From: an uncultured Phycisphaerales bacterium
Lineage (GTDB): Bacteria > Planctomycetota > Phycisphaerae > Phycisphaerales > UBA1924
Length of the DNA: 45,177 bases
Assembly (NCBI GenBank): GCA_937871915.1
Contig: CALMPG010000073.1
Coordinates: 1-45,177, forward strand
Reading direction: 5' to 3'
In this document: piece after piece, positions 1 to 7,726 of the stretch
How positions within the stretch are numbered: position 1 is the stretch's first letter
Layout: each line of letters begins with the position of its first letter
Position numbers and translations under genes: made by a program
Notes under the pieces: model-generated
Seen by the model: only the letters and a program-made list of their open reading frames with translations
Database searches by the model: none
Told to the model about the DNA's origin: nothing

Positions 1-72
1 GAGAACTACCTCGGCTTCCTGCACCTCTCCTGCGCCCTCATCGCCTACAGGGCCGCGGGTCTACTGAGATAG
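1..72 (+). CDS. C-terminal end of an IS5-like transposase (partial)
   Basis: Frame 1 is open from the window edge and ends at TAG 70-72. It encodes 23 residues containing NYLGFLHLSCALI and ending in GLLR. The pattern NFLGFxxLAxALIxxR is typical of the extreme C-terminus of IS5-family DDE transposases. The stop codon lies inside a sequence (about 62-79) that resembles an IS terminal repeat, since its complement reads TAAGAGCCTATCTCAG. This fits elements whose transposase ORF runs into the right end. Only the tail is visible, so family assignment is by motif resemblance. Confidence 0.5.
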   Translation, partial: ENYLGFLHLSCALIAYRAAGLLR

Positions 73-76
73 GCTC

Positions 77-1189
77 TTAGTTGCTCGCCGTCAGCAGAAC
101 GGGAAACACGCGGCTCGCGAAGGTCCCCTGTCTGAAGAGCACCACGAACACGCGCGTCGGCGCGCTCGGGAACCAGTCGGGGACCGTGAACGTGGCCGCC
201 CAGGTGGAGCCCGACTGCGTCGCCGAGGCAAGGGAGCGGTCGTAGTCCGGATTGCCGGGGCTCGGGATGATGAACGGTTGCCGTTGATAGAGGCCGTCGA
301 GGTTGGTGTCGAAGTACAACTCCACGCTGCGGGCGTTCGACGACACGCCCGAGACCGTGAGTGTTGCCGACTGTCCGCGAATGAGCGGCGCTGGCGTGAA
401 CGAGATTGACCCGACGGTCGGCCCCGCGTTCCGTCCCTCTATCTTCTGCGAGACTGTCGAGTAGCTTGTGCCTCCGTTCTTCTCAGCAGAGGCGACAAAG
501 TAGTTGTCGTCGTACACCCGGGCGCCGTCCGCCGTGAACGTGAGCGTGTAGTCATTGCCCGACCGTGTGCCGATGCCCAGAAGCACCGGCGGATTGCTGT
601 AGATCTGGATCGCATCGGGCTGGATGTAGAACTTGACCACCCCCGCGTCGGGATCCATGTTCGTGACGTTGCGTGCGGTGAGCGTGACAATGCTGCCGGG
701 GCGAACGTACCGCTTGCTCACCTCGATGGAGTCGATGTGGGGCTGGAACGTGACGCCGAGCGTGCCGTTGGAGGGGAGCACGTTGTTGGACTCATCGGAC
801 TCCGCGATGCGGTTGTTGGGGTCAACCTGCATGAGCAGGCGGTAGTTTCCGGAGTCGATGCCCAACGGCAGCTTGATGAACTTGCTGTAGGACACCCGCT
901 CCCCCGCCGGAATGGCATCCGGGAGGACCGATGTACGGAGCGGTCGGTCGGCGGAGTCGAGCACGGCGTCGCGGGAGAGGTAGTACCGCACCTGGACTCC
1001 AGCAGGGACGCCGGTCGAGCCGGCGTTGGCGACGCTCAGCGCGAAAGGACGAACAACGGCGCCCGAGCCGGCGGCGCCCGTCGAGAGCATGGAGAGCCCG
1101 CCCGCCACGAGGTCTGCCGCGCAGAGAATGCGGTTTTCGAGGGGATGGAGTCCAAACGAGTCGAACGGAGTCTCTCGCGCGTGCGGCAT
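77..1189 (-). CDS. Secreted CARDB-domain surface protein with LExR-like N-terminal motif
   Basis: 370 aa. The start is the ATG at 1189, preceded by AGGAAG on the minus strand; upstream in-frame codons are arginine-rich and unlike protein. Residues 14-27 (LHPLENRILCAADL) match the LExRxLL-type motif that marks many secreted planctomycete proteins. Residues of about 45-140 form a CARDB (cell-adhesion-related, beta-sandwich) domain, with NAGSTGVPAG, YYLSRD and a closing ESDESNN. The remainder (about 150-370) is predicted beta-rich and includes further Ig-like strands. A role in cell-surface adhesion or S-layer association is inferred. The stop codon abuts the IS-like end at 62-79, so the natural C-terminus might have been replaced by the insertion. 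Confidence 0.85.
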   Translation of the reverse strand: MPHARETPFDSFGLHPLENRILCAADLVAGGLSMLSTGAAGSGAVVRPFALSVANAGSTGVPAGVQVRYYLSRDAVLDSADRPLRTSVLPDAIPAGERVSYSKFIKLPLGIDSGNYRLLMQVDPNNRIAESDESNNVLPSNGTLGVTFQPHIDSIEVSKRYVRPGSIVTLTARNVTNMDPDAGVVKFYIQPDAIQIYSNPPVLLGIGTRSGNDYTLTFTADGARVYDDNYFVASAEKNGGTSYSTVSQKIEGRNAGPTVGSISFTPAPLIRGQSATLTVSGVSSNARSVELYFDTNLDGLYQRQPFIIPSPGNPDYDRSLASATQSGSTWAATFTVPDWFPSAPTRVFVVLFRQGTFASRVFPVLLTASN

Positions 1190-1310
1190 GGTGGGGCTTC
1201 CTGTATGTGAGACACCATCGGCGGCGCGGCGTACGACGCTGCAAAGACTGGGGCCGATCCTGCCGTGGGCACGTCGCGGATAAACTGGTCCTCTCTGGGA
1301 GCGGTACACC

Positions 1311-2555
1311 ATGCGACTCGACGACCTCCAAACCTACATGCACGACCAGCGCATCGGCGGCTGGCTCATCTGGGATTTCCGCGGCTCCAACTCCACGCTC
1401 GCTCGCCTGCTCCCGCTGCCGAAGGGCCACCCCACGGGACGCCGTCACCTCACCCGGCGCGCGGCGCTGTGGATTCCTGCCCGCGGCGAGCCGGTCCTGC
1501 TCTCCCACGGAATCGACAGCGTCGCCTTCCATGATGCCGCGCTCATCGGCGGTGGCAAGGTCAAGACCGATCTCTACCTCACCTGGCAGCAACTCTGGGC
1601 CTGGGTCAACGCCCGTGTCGGCGAGAGCGGCGGGCGTGTTGCGATGGAGTACGCCGCGGGCGGTGCGCTCCCCGTGGTCTCCGTTGTTGACGCAGGAACG
1701 GTCGAGATGGTGCGATCCTGCGGTGCCGAGGTGGTCTCCAGCGCGAACCTCATCCAGGTCTGCATCGCCCGGTGGAGCGCGGCCGCGCTTGAGAGTCACG
1801 AGTGGGCCTCCAAGGAGGTCGCCCGTATCAAGGATTCGGCGTTCGACCTGATCCGCACGCGACTGGCCGCGAATCAGCGTGTCACCGAGTGGGATGTCCA
1901 CCAGCACATCCACACGCTCTTCAAGCAGGCCAATCTCGAGACCCCCGACGGCCCCATCGTCGCCGCCAACGCCCACGGGGCCGACCCGCACTTCGAGGTC
2001 TCCGAGACGAGCCCCGCCGAGATCAAGCGCGGCGACTTCATCCTGCTCGACCTGTGGGCCAGAAGGCCCGGCGACGAGCACATCTTCAGCGATATCACCT
2101 GGGTTGCGTGGGCGGCGTCGATGCCAGGCGCACCGGTGCCCGAGCGGCATCGTAAAGTCTTCGAAGCCGTGAAGGCCGGGCGCGACGCGGCCGTCGCCCT
2201 GGCCCAAGCCCGCTGGAACGCCAAACAGCCCGTGCAGGGATGGGAACTCGACGACGCCGCGCGAACCGTGATTGAAAAGGCCGGGTATGGCCAGTACATC
2301 AAGCACCGCACCGGGCACTCTTTGAGCGCCGGCCCGATGGTCCACGGCGTGGGCGTGAACATCGACAACCTCGAAACCCACGACACCCGCGAGCTCCTCC
2401 CCGGCGTCGGCTTCACCGTCGAGCCGGGGGTCTACATCCCCGACGGCCCGGATGGTCCGGGCTTCGGCGTCCGCCTTGAAATCAACGTCTACGCGGACCC
2501 GACGGCCGGACCTCGCGTCACCAGTTGCATCCAGAACGAGATTGTCATTGTCTGA
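1311..2555 (+). CDS. M24-family metallopeptidase (Xaa-Pro aminopeptidase/dipeptidase-like)
   Basis: 414 aa. It has a creatinase-like N-terminal domain (about 1-165) followed by the pita-bread M24 catalytic domain. The dinuclear metal ligands can be traced: D247 (FILLDLW), D261 (FSDITW), H336 (in HRTGHSLS), E371 (TVEPGVY) and E390 (RLEINV). The spacing between the two aspartates is slightly longer than usual because of an Arg/Pro-rich insertion (ARRPGDEH). Members of this family release N-terminal residues from X-Pro peptides or cleave X-Pro dipeptides in the cytoplasm; there is no signal peptide here. It is divergent from the CARDB gene, with 121 bp between the two starts. The exact substrate cannot be told from sequence. 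Confidence 0.9.
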   Translation: MRLDDLQTYMHDQRIGGWLIWDFRGSNSTLARLLPLPKGHPTGRRHLTRRAALWIPARGEPVLLSHGIDSVAFHDAALIGGGKVKTDLYLTWQQLWAWVNARVGESGGRVAMEYAAGGALPVVSVVDAGTVEMVRSCGAEVVSSANLIQVCIARWSAAALESHEWASKEVARIKDSAFDLIRTRLAANQRVTEWDVHQHIHTLFKQANLETPDGPIVAANAHGADPHFEVSETSPAEIKRGDFILLDLWARRPGDEHIFSDITWVAWAASMPGAPVPERHRKVFEAVKAGRDAAVALAQARWNAKQPVQGWELDDAARTVIEKAGYGQYIKHRTGHSLSAGPMVHGVGVNIDNLETHDTRELLPGVGFTVEPGVYIPDGPDGPGFGVRLEINVYADPTAGPRVTSCIQNEIVIV

Positions 2556-2570
2556 ATCGGATCAGAACCC

Positions 2571-2644
2571 TCACCACAGAGACACAGAGGCACAGAGAGA
2601 ACTTGTTCCGATTTCTTCTCAGTGCCTCTGTGTCTCTGTGGTGA
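2571..2644. repeat. Perfect 23-bp inverted repeat (REP-like element)
   Basis: Arms at 2571-2593 and 2622-2644 are exact reverse complements (right arm GTGCCTCTGTGTCTCTGTGG plus TGA) and flank a 28-nt spacer. It lies between the M24 peptidase and the DUF2959 gene, both on the plus strand, and could fold into a long stem in mRNA. There is no T-tract, so it is not a classical terminator. A related CTCTGTG-rich sequence lies at 6229-6261. Confidence 0.85.
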
Positions 2645-2666
2645 ACCGCCTTGGTTTGGAGACCCC

Positions 2667-3326
2667 ATGAAGACCATCCCCATCCTGCTCCTCCTCGCCC
2701 TCACGCTCCTCTCCGGCTGCGCCTCCGCCGGGATCGCCCTGCGCGAGTCCTTCGGGATCGAGAAGCGTGAGCAGCTCGTCGATCGCGTGCAGGAGGCCCG
2801 CGACTCGCAGGAGGCCGCGAAGCAACAGTTCGAGTCCGCGCTGGATGAGTTCCTCGTCGTGACGGGGCAGAAGGGCCAACCCGGAAAGGTCGGCGATCTG
2901 GAGTCGCAGTACTCGCGCTTCAAGAAGGAGCGCGAGCGGTGCGAGTCGCGGGCCGAGACCGTGAGCGGCCGCATCTCCAGCGTCGAGACCGTCGCCGACA
3001 AGCTTTTCGCCGAGTGGAAGGGGGAACTCAAGCAGTACTCCAATGACGATCTTCGCCGCCGGAGCGAGCGGATGTACGACGACACCAAGTCGCAGTACGA
3101 GCAGTTGTTGCGTGCGATGAAGGCGGCCGAGAGCAAGGTGAAGCCGGTGCTGGCCGCGTTCAAGGACCAGGAACTCTTCCTGAAGCACAACCTCAACGCC
3201 CAGGCCATCGCCAGCCTCTCGGGGACGGCCCAGCAGATCCAGTCGGATGTGGGCAACCTGATCCGCGACATGGAGACCTCGATCGCGGAGGCGAACAGGT
3301 TCATCGAGCAGATGGGGGCGAAGTAG
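2667..3326 (+). CDS. DUF2959 family lipoprotein
   Basis: 219 aa. It has a lipoprotein signal peptide with lipobox LSGC (Cys18). ATG 2667 was chosen because the signal peptide starts there; the longer GTG start reads through the inverted-repeat arm. The mature part is almost entirely charged alpha-helix and likely coiled coil (KREQLVDRVQEARDSQEAAKQQF near the start, IRDMETSIAEANRFIEQM at the end). The arrangement RVxxARDxQExAKxQFxxALxxF is characteristic of DUF2959. Function is unknown; the protein is probably anchored in the outer or inner membrane facing the periplasm. Confidence 0.88.
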   Translation: MKTIPILLLLALTLLSGCASAGIALRESFGIEKREQLVDRVQEARDSQEAAKQQFESALDEFLVVTGQKGQPGKVGDLESQYSRFKKERERCESRAETVSGRISSVETVADKLFAEWKGELKQYSNDDLRRRSERMYDDTKSQYEQLLRAMKAAESKVKPVLAAFKDQELFLKHNLNAQAIASLSGTAQQIQSDVGNLIRDMETSIAEANRFIEQMGAK

Positions 3327-3388
3327 CTCGCCGGAAACGACGGATGCTCGATCGGCCCGAAGAAGCGCCAGTCTCCATATGATTGTTC

Positions 3389-3865
3389 ATGCGTCAGTCG
3401 GTCTACATCGAAACGACGATCCCGTCGTATTATGCGACCACCCGCCCCGGGCTGGACGCCGATGTCGCGCGCACGCGTGAGTGGTGGGACGTGGAGCGGG
3501 GCGGCTACGAGTGCTACGCGTCGCCCGTGGTGATCGACGAACTCTCCGAAGGCGAGTATCCCTCGCGGGCACGCTGTCTGGAACTCGTTCAAGCGCTGCC
3601 GCTTCTGGCCGTGAACGAGGATGTGCTTCGGATTGCGGAGGCGTACCAGGCGTCGAAGGTCATGCCCGGTCCGCCCGTCCGTGACGCCCTCCACGTCGCG
3701 CTGGCCTGCCATTACCGGATGGACTTTCTGCTCACGTGGAACTGCGTCCACATCGCCAACGCGAACAAGATGCGACACCTGCGGACGATCAATGCACGCC
3801 TGGGCCTCTCCACTCCGCTCATCACCACCCCGCACCTGCTCCGCCCGTTGGAGGAACTGCCATGA
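3389..3865 (+). CDS. PIN-domain nuclease, probable type II toxin
   Basis: 158 aa, one PIN domain. Conserved family features visible are YIETTIPSYY at the N-terminus (the first acidic position is Glu), SPVVIDELSEGEY, the central VRDALHVALA with the catalytic Asp, and the C-terminal LLTWNCVHIANA. The ATG at 3389 is preferred over a TTG two codons upstream. It is followed by a small gene with an ATGA overlap (3862-3865). PIN proteins of this subfamily are Mg-dependent RNases and are usually paired with a short partner. The toxin role is inferred from family and context. Confidence 0.85.
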   Translation: MRQSVYIETTIPSYYATTRPGLDADVARTREWWDVERGGYECYASPVVIDELSEGEYPSRARCLELVQALPLLAVNEDVLRIAEAYQASKVMPGPPVRDALHVALACHYRMDFLLTWNCVHIANANKMRHLRTINARLGLSTPLITTPHLLRPLEELP

Positions 3866-4086
3866 ACAGCGACAGTCCGATCGTTGATGAGGTGCGAGCC
3901 CGCGCGATGGCGATCAGCGCCCGATACGCCCATGACCTGCGCGCCTACGCCGCGCATCTGGCCGAGGTGCAGCGTGGGCACGCGGAACGGGTCGTGGATC
4001 AGCCGCGCGTGGTGGTGGGGGGCACGAAGGGCGAGGAAGGCGCGGCGTCCGAGGCGGAGGTCCGTCGCACCAAGCCCGCCGCGTAG
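3862..4086 (+). CDS. Small partner (putative antitoxin) of the PIN protein
   Basis: 74 aa, starting at the ATG that overlaps the stop of the PIN gene (ATGA), which suggests translational coupling. The N-terminus SPIVDEVRARAMAISARYAHDLRAY resembles the short proteins of the type PIVEEVRxxRxxxAxxxxxDLxAI that sit next to PIN proteins of this subfamily. The C-terminal half is low-complexity. No DNA-binding domain is obvious. Whether it neutralises the PIN protein is inference from gene order. Confidence 0.7.
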   Translation: MNSDSPIVDEVRARAMAISARYAHDLRAYAAHLAEVQRGHAERVVDQPRVVVGGTKGEEGAASEAEVRRTKPAA

Positions 4087-4289
4087 CGCCGAGCCGCCGG
4101 TGTATCCGTGTCATTTCTGTTCGCCGATGCAGGAAGGAGGACTCCGCAAAGCCTCCGCCCTCCTTCCCGCACCCATCCTCCCGGCCGGATGCCAAGCCCA
4201 TGCCGACGCGATTGCACCGCCCCCGCCAAACACCACCAAGTTCGAGCCAGAATGGTGGTGGTACGCGAAGGGCCGGGCCACCCCTCGTC

Positions 4290-4784
4290 CTAGCGTCGTT
4301 TTTCAGGTTGTCCGCCCCGTGCGACAAGAAGTACGATCAGTACAACACCTAGGCCAGCCGCGCCGAGCAATCCCCCGGCGGCCTTTCCTGCGGAGGAAGC
4401 CAGCCCCAAGAGTGCCAGGCACACTCCAAAGAACAAGACTGACAGCACGACAGCCACCGGAATGCTCAGCCAACGCCTGCCCCCAGCAAGTCGATCCGCA
4501 ATCGAAGTCGCGAGCGCGATCAGACTCCTCGGAAGGGCGATCAAGCTGCTCTGTCGCGGTGGCGGGTCGTCTAACGCCGGATGTACGGGAACGCTTTCCT
4601 GAAGTCTTTCAACAGCAACCTCGCGCGTCGATCCAACGGCGAAGTTGCCCAGCGAGGCCGCAAAGCGAGTAGCCTCCGATTCATCCTGTGCTGGAACGAC
4701 AATGTGGCGGTGCTCACCACTGTCCCGGTCAAGCACCGAGACTTCAAACGCACGATCGCCCGAACTCGAACCGCCGGTTTGCAT
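4290..4784 (-). CDS. Hypothetical protein with two C-terminal membrane segments
   Basis: 164 aa from the ATG at 4784. The N-terminal half looks like a small folded domain (FEVSVLDRDSGEHRHIVVPA, then DESEATRFAASLG). After a proline-rich linker come two hydrophobic helices, about 105-130 and 138-160, with a basic tail QPEKRR. The frame stays open upstream to 5246, but 4785-4940 reads as an Arg/Ala/Pro-rich string and then enters the 21-bp repeat, so I do not extend the gene. No strong ribosome binding site is seen. I do not recognise the family. Confidence 0.55.
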   Translation of the reverse strand: MQTGGSSSGDRAFEVSVLDRDSGEHRHIVVPAQDESEATRFAASLGNFAVGSTREVAVERLQESVPVHPALDDPPPRQSSLIALPRSLIALATSIADRLAGGRRWLSIPVAVVLSVLFFGVCLALLGLASSAGKAAGGLLGAAGLGVVLIVLLVARGGQPEKRR

Positions 4785-4943
4785 TTCGCACTGGATCCAG
4801 TGTACCAACCTACTGCGACTACGTCCGCACACTGGCAGAGGGGATGCGGGCGTTGTCCCTGCGACCCCTCGGGCGGCGGGGGGTGCCAAAGCTGCTCGCC
4901 GAACGCGCTTCCTTCCTGCCTTTGTGAATCGTTCGACCGCCCG

Positions 4944-5111
4944 GCGATGCTCTTCGGCGGCTTTGCCGAACTCCTCGACCGCGCTGCCGGACTCTTCGGC
5001 GGCTCTGCTTTGCTCCTCGGCAGCACTGCCGAGCCCTTCGGCGGCGCTGCCGAGGTCTTCGGCGGCTCTGCCGAGCCCTTCGGCGGCCCTGCCGAACTCT
5101 TCGGCAGAGCC
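4944..5111. repeat. 21-bp tandem repeat, 8 units
   Basis: Eight imperfect 21-bp units starting at 4944, 4965, 4986, 5007, 5028, 5049, 5070 and 5091, with consensus close to GCCGAGCTCTTCGGCGGCTCT. On the minus strand the units would encode heptads such as AAEGLGR and AAEDLGS, typical of a coiled coil, in the frame that continues into the 4290-4784 gene (open to 5246). On the plus strand they read as PFGGSAE-like units. The array occupies most of the 590-bp stretch 4785-5372, where I see no other convincing gene. Confidence 0.8.
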
Positions 5112-5372
5112 TCCGATCGGGGTCTCTGTTCGGTTATTCCGCGTTATTGGGCCGTTTGTGGCCGTTTCGAGGCGGTTGGGTGAAATCGCCCTCCCCTGTT
5201 TCTTGTGATCTTCGTTTTCTTCACGCAAGACCGCACGACCGGCCAAGTCGCGCGCGCTGGTTCCCGATCCCTTCGGCGGCGGGATCGTGTGATCCCGCGT
5301 CGAGTTTCTCTTGTCCGCTCCGCATCTGTGTTCAGGAGCACGCGCCCGAGGGCGCAGAAATGGAGTCCGCCG

Positions 5373-6065
5373 ATGTCACAGAATCTCCCCAGGCCGATCG
5401 CCGAGCTCATCAACTGGTGCGGCGTCCACGTTGATCTGTGGACCGACAACGCCGCCTCAATTGGTTTGTCCGGCGCGCAGGCCACGAACTTCAAGAACCT
5501 CACCGACGCGATGGTGACGGCGAACACCGTGGCCGAGGCGGCCCGGCAGGCCTCCAAGGACGCGACCATGAGCCTCCAGGCCGCCATCAACGCCGTGCGC
5601 TCCACCGGCGCGGCGTACATCTCCACCATCAAGTCCTACGCCGAGACCACCGGCAACAATAACGTGTACGTCCTCGCGGGCGTCTCGCCCAACGATCCGC
5701 CCAGCACGCTCCCGCTCCCCAACGCGCCGCAGACCTTCACCGCGGGCGTCAACCCCGACGGCTCGCTCACCATCAAGTGGAAGGTCTCGCAGCCCGAGGG
5801 CGTCACGAGCGTGGTGTACATGGTCTCGCGCCGCATCAACGGGAGCGGCCAGTACGCGATCGTCTCCACCGAGGGCTCCAACAAGTCGTTCGTGGACACC
5901 ACGCTCCCCATCGGCGTGGACAGGGTCGAGTACATCGTCCAGCCCAAGCGCGGCACCGTCGTCGGGCCGATGAGCAACGTCTTCCAGGTGCAGTTCGGCA
6001 GCGTCGGCGGCGGCGGCATGAGCATCATGTCCACCGATACCGGCGCCATGAAGATGGCCGCCTAG
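5373..6065 (+). CDS. Hypothetical protein with fibronectin type III-like C-terminal domain
   Basis: 230 aa. The ATG at 5373 follows GGAG by 7 nt; the in-frame region upstream is not protein-like. The first 100 residues are helical (AELINWCGVHVDLW, then an Ala-rich helix AAINAVRSTGAAYI). Residues of about 115-205 form a beta-rich fibronectin type III-like module (TIKWKVSQPEGVTSVVYMVSRR and DRVEYIVQPKRG). A short Gly/Met-rich tail follows. No signal peptide is seen. A strong terminator follows at 6173-6204. The function is unknown. Confidence 0.78.
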   Translation: MSQNLPRPIAELINWCGVHVDLWTDNAASIGLSGAQATNFKNLTDAMVTANTVAEAARQASKDATMSLQAAINAVRSTGAAYISTIKSYAETTGNNNVYVLAGVSPNDPPSTLPLPNAPQTFTAGVNPDGSLTIKWKVSQPEGVTSVVYMVSRRINGSGQYAIVSTEGSNKSFVDTTLPIGVDRVEYIVQPKRGTVVGPMSNVFQVQFGSVGGGGMSIMSTDTGAMKMAA

Positions 6066-6172
6066 TTCGATACATCCGGCAAGCGCGGGCTGGTTCGGGT
6101 TCGGGAATGACCGAACCGCTCGCCACGCCTGTTCCCCCGATCCTGCCCGTATGTACGTCGAGCACGATCGAG

Positions 6173-6204
6173 CCGCCCGGGTCCTTGCAGGCCCGGGCGG
6201 TTTT
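6173..6204 (+). terminator. Rho-independent terminator
   Basis: The 9-bp stem CCGCCCGGG/CCCGGGCGG (6173-6181 with 6192-6200) has a 10-nt loop and is followed by TTTT. It lies 108 bp after the stop of the fibronectin-like gene and is oriented to end its transcript. Confidence 0.8.
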
Positions 6205-6228
6205 CGTTCGACCTCTCCGTACCCGCCT

Positions 6229-6261
6229 TCCTCTGTGCTCTCTGTGCCCTCTGTGGTGAAT
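6229..6261. repeat. CTCTGTG-type repeat, related to the 2571-2644 element
   Basis: The sequence contains CCTCTGTGCTCTCTGTGCCC followed by TCTGTGGTGAA. It closely resembles the right arm of the inverted repeat at 2622-2645 (GTGCCTCTGTGTCTCTGTGG then TGAA). No matching left arm is present here, so this copy looks like half an element. It lies just beyond the 3' end of lysA. Confidence 0.55.
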
Positions 6262-6271
6262 GTCTTTTCGG

Positions 6272-7663
6272 TCAGGCCCCAACCACCTCGGTCACCATCT
6301 CATGCTCCACCAGATCCGCGTACGTCTCCCGCCGCCGCACGATCGTGGCCTTTCCGGCGTCCACCATCACCTCCGCCGGCAGCCCGTGCGAGTTGTAGCG
6401 GCTGGACATGCTCATGCCGTACGCCCCGGCCGTGAAGATTGCCAGCAGGTCGCCGCGGGCCACCGGCGGCAACGCCCGCGTCAGGGGTGAGTTGGAGAGA
6501 ATGTCCCCCGTCTCGCAGATCGGGCCCACGACGTCGCAGGGTTCCAAGCCCGGCAGGTCCGACGCCTTCTCGCGCACGAGCGGCACGTGCTGCGGCGCGA
6601 CGTTCACCGGCCAGATGAAGTGGAAGGCCTCGTAGAGCGACGGCCGCAGGAGCGTGTGCATCCCCGCATCGCAGACGAGGAACTTCTTGGAGCCAGAGGT
6701 CTTGATGTACTGCACGCGCGTGAGCAGGACGCCCGCGTTGGCCGCGATGGTGCGCCCGGGTTCGAGGATGATCCGGGTGCGGCGGCCGGTCTCGGCCCAC
6801 CGCTTCTCCAGCCGCTCGTGCAGCAGTGGCACGATCTCCCTGGCGTACTCGACGGCCGGAATGGCCTGCCCCGTGGTGTAGTCGGCCCCGAACCCGCCGC
6901 CGAGATTGAGCACCTCGATGCGGTGCCCGTCGCGCTCGAGTTCATCCGCGAGGGCCAGGATCTTCAGGATCGCCTGCACGTACGGCTGCGGCGAGAGTAC
7001 CGGCGAGCCCAGGTGCACGTGCAGCCCGCACAACTTCAGATTCGGGTGCCCGTCGTAGGCCTTGAAGAACGATTTGGCCCGCAGGATGTCCACGCCGAAC
7101 TTCGTCTCCGCCGTCCCCGTCGTCGTGTACTTGTGCGTGAGCGGATCGACATCCGGATTCACCCGCAGCGCGGCCCGGGCCTTCACGCCCAGCGTGCGGG
7201 CGAGCGTCGCGATCGTCTGAAACTCCTGCTCGCTCTCCACGTTGAACAGCCCGATCGGCTCCCGGTTTCCGTGCCCATCGGGGAGCGCGGGCTCATCGTC
7301 CGCCGGCCGCCCGAGGGCCGAGATGATCTCCTCATCCGTCTTCCCCACGCCCGCGAACACGATCTTCTCCGGCGCGACCCCCGCCAGCCGTGCCCGGCAG
7401 AGTTCGCCCCCGGAAACCACGTCCATCCCCGCCCCCAGCGCGGCCAGCGTCCGCAGCACCGTCAGGTTCGAGCACGACTTCACGGAAAAGCAGATCAGCG
7501 GGTCCAGCGGGGCGAACGCCTCGGCCAGGCGCGTGTAGTGCTCGCGCAGCGTGGCCGCGGAATACACGTACACCGGCGTCTTGACGCCCGCGCCCCCCGC
7601 CAGCGTGCCCAGATCCAGCCCCTCGCACGCCAGCCGACCGTTCTGATACCCGAAGTGATCCAT
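6272..7663 (-). CDS. lysA: Diaminopimelate decarboxylase
   Basis: 463 aa from ATG 7663 (MDHFGYQNG); codons further upstream are not conserved in style. It converts meso-diaminopimelate to L-lysine and CO2, the last step of lysine synthesis. It is a PLP fold-type III (alanine racemase-like barrel) enzyme: the PLP lysine is K62 in CFSVKSC, followed by GAGMDVVSGGEL, the phosphate-binding region HVHLGSP and NLGGGFGADY, the EPGR motif, and the catalytic Cys in ICETGD near the C-terminus with the final GAYGMSMSSRYN. FSVKS in place of the more common YAVKAN is a variation seen in divergent members. It stands alone, with no other lysine genes nearby. Confidence 0.93.
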   Translation of the reverse strand: MDHFGYQNGRLACEGLDLGTLAGGAGVKTPVYVYSAATLREHYTRLAEAFAPLDPLICFSVKSCSNLTVLRTLAALGAGMDVVSGGELCRARLAGVAPEKIVFAGVGKTDEEIISALGRPADDEPALPDGHGNREPIGLFNVESEQEFQTIATLARTLGVKARAALRVNPDVDPLTHKYTTTGTAETKFGVDILRAKSFFKAYDGHPNLKLCGLHVHLGSPVLSPQPYVQAILKILALADELERDGHRIEVLNLGGGFGADYTTGQAIPAVEYAREIVPLLHERLEKRWAETGRRTRIILEPGRTIAANAGVLLTRVQYIKTSGSKKFLVCDAGMHTLLRPSLYEAFHFIWPVNVAPQHVPLVREKASDLPGLEPCDVVGPICETGDILSNSPLTRALPPVARGDLLAIFTAGAYGMSMSSRYNSHGLPAEVMVDAGKATIVRRRETYADLVEHEMVTEVVGA

Positions 7664-7726
7664 GCACGAGTCTACGAGCCCTCCGCGCAAGCGGAGGTCC
7701 GCACCCGGTGACAACCGCCAACCCCT

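Noticed and set aside
822..2381. 519-codon minus-strand ORF across the M24 gene
   Set aside because: It is antisense to the M24 peptidase and runs into the CARDB gene in the wrong frame.
2571..2644. Rho-independent terminator
   Set aside because: The hairpin is strong but has a 28-nt loop and no T-tract; it is better explained as an inverted-repeat element.
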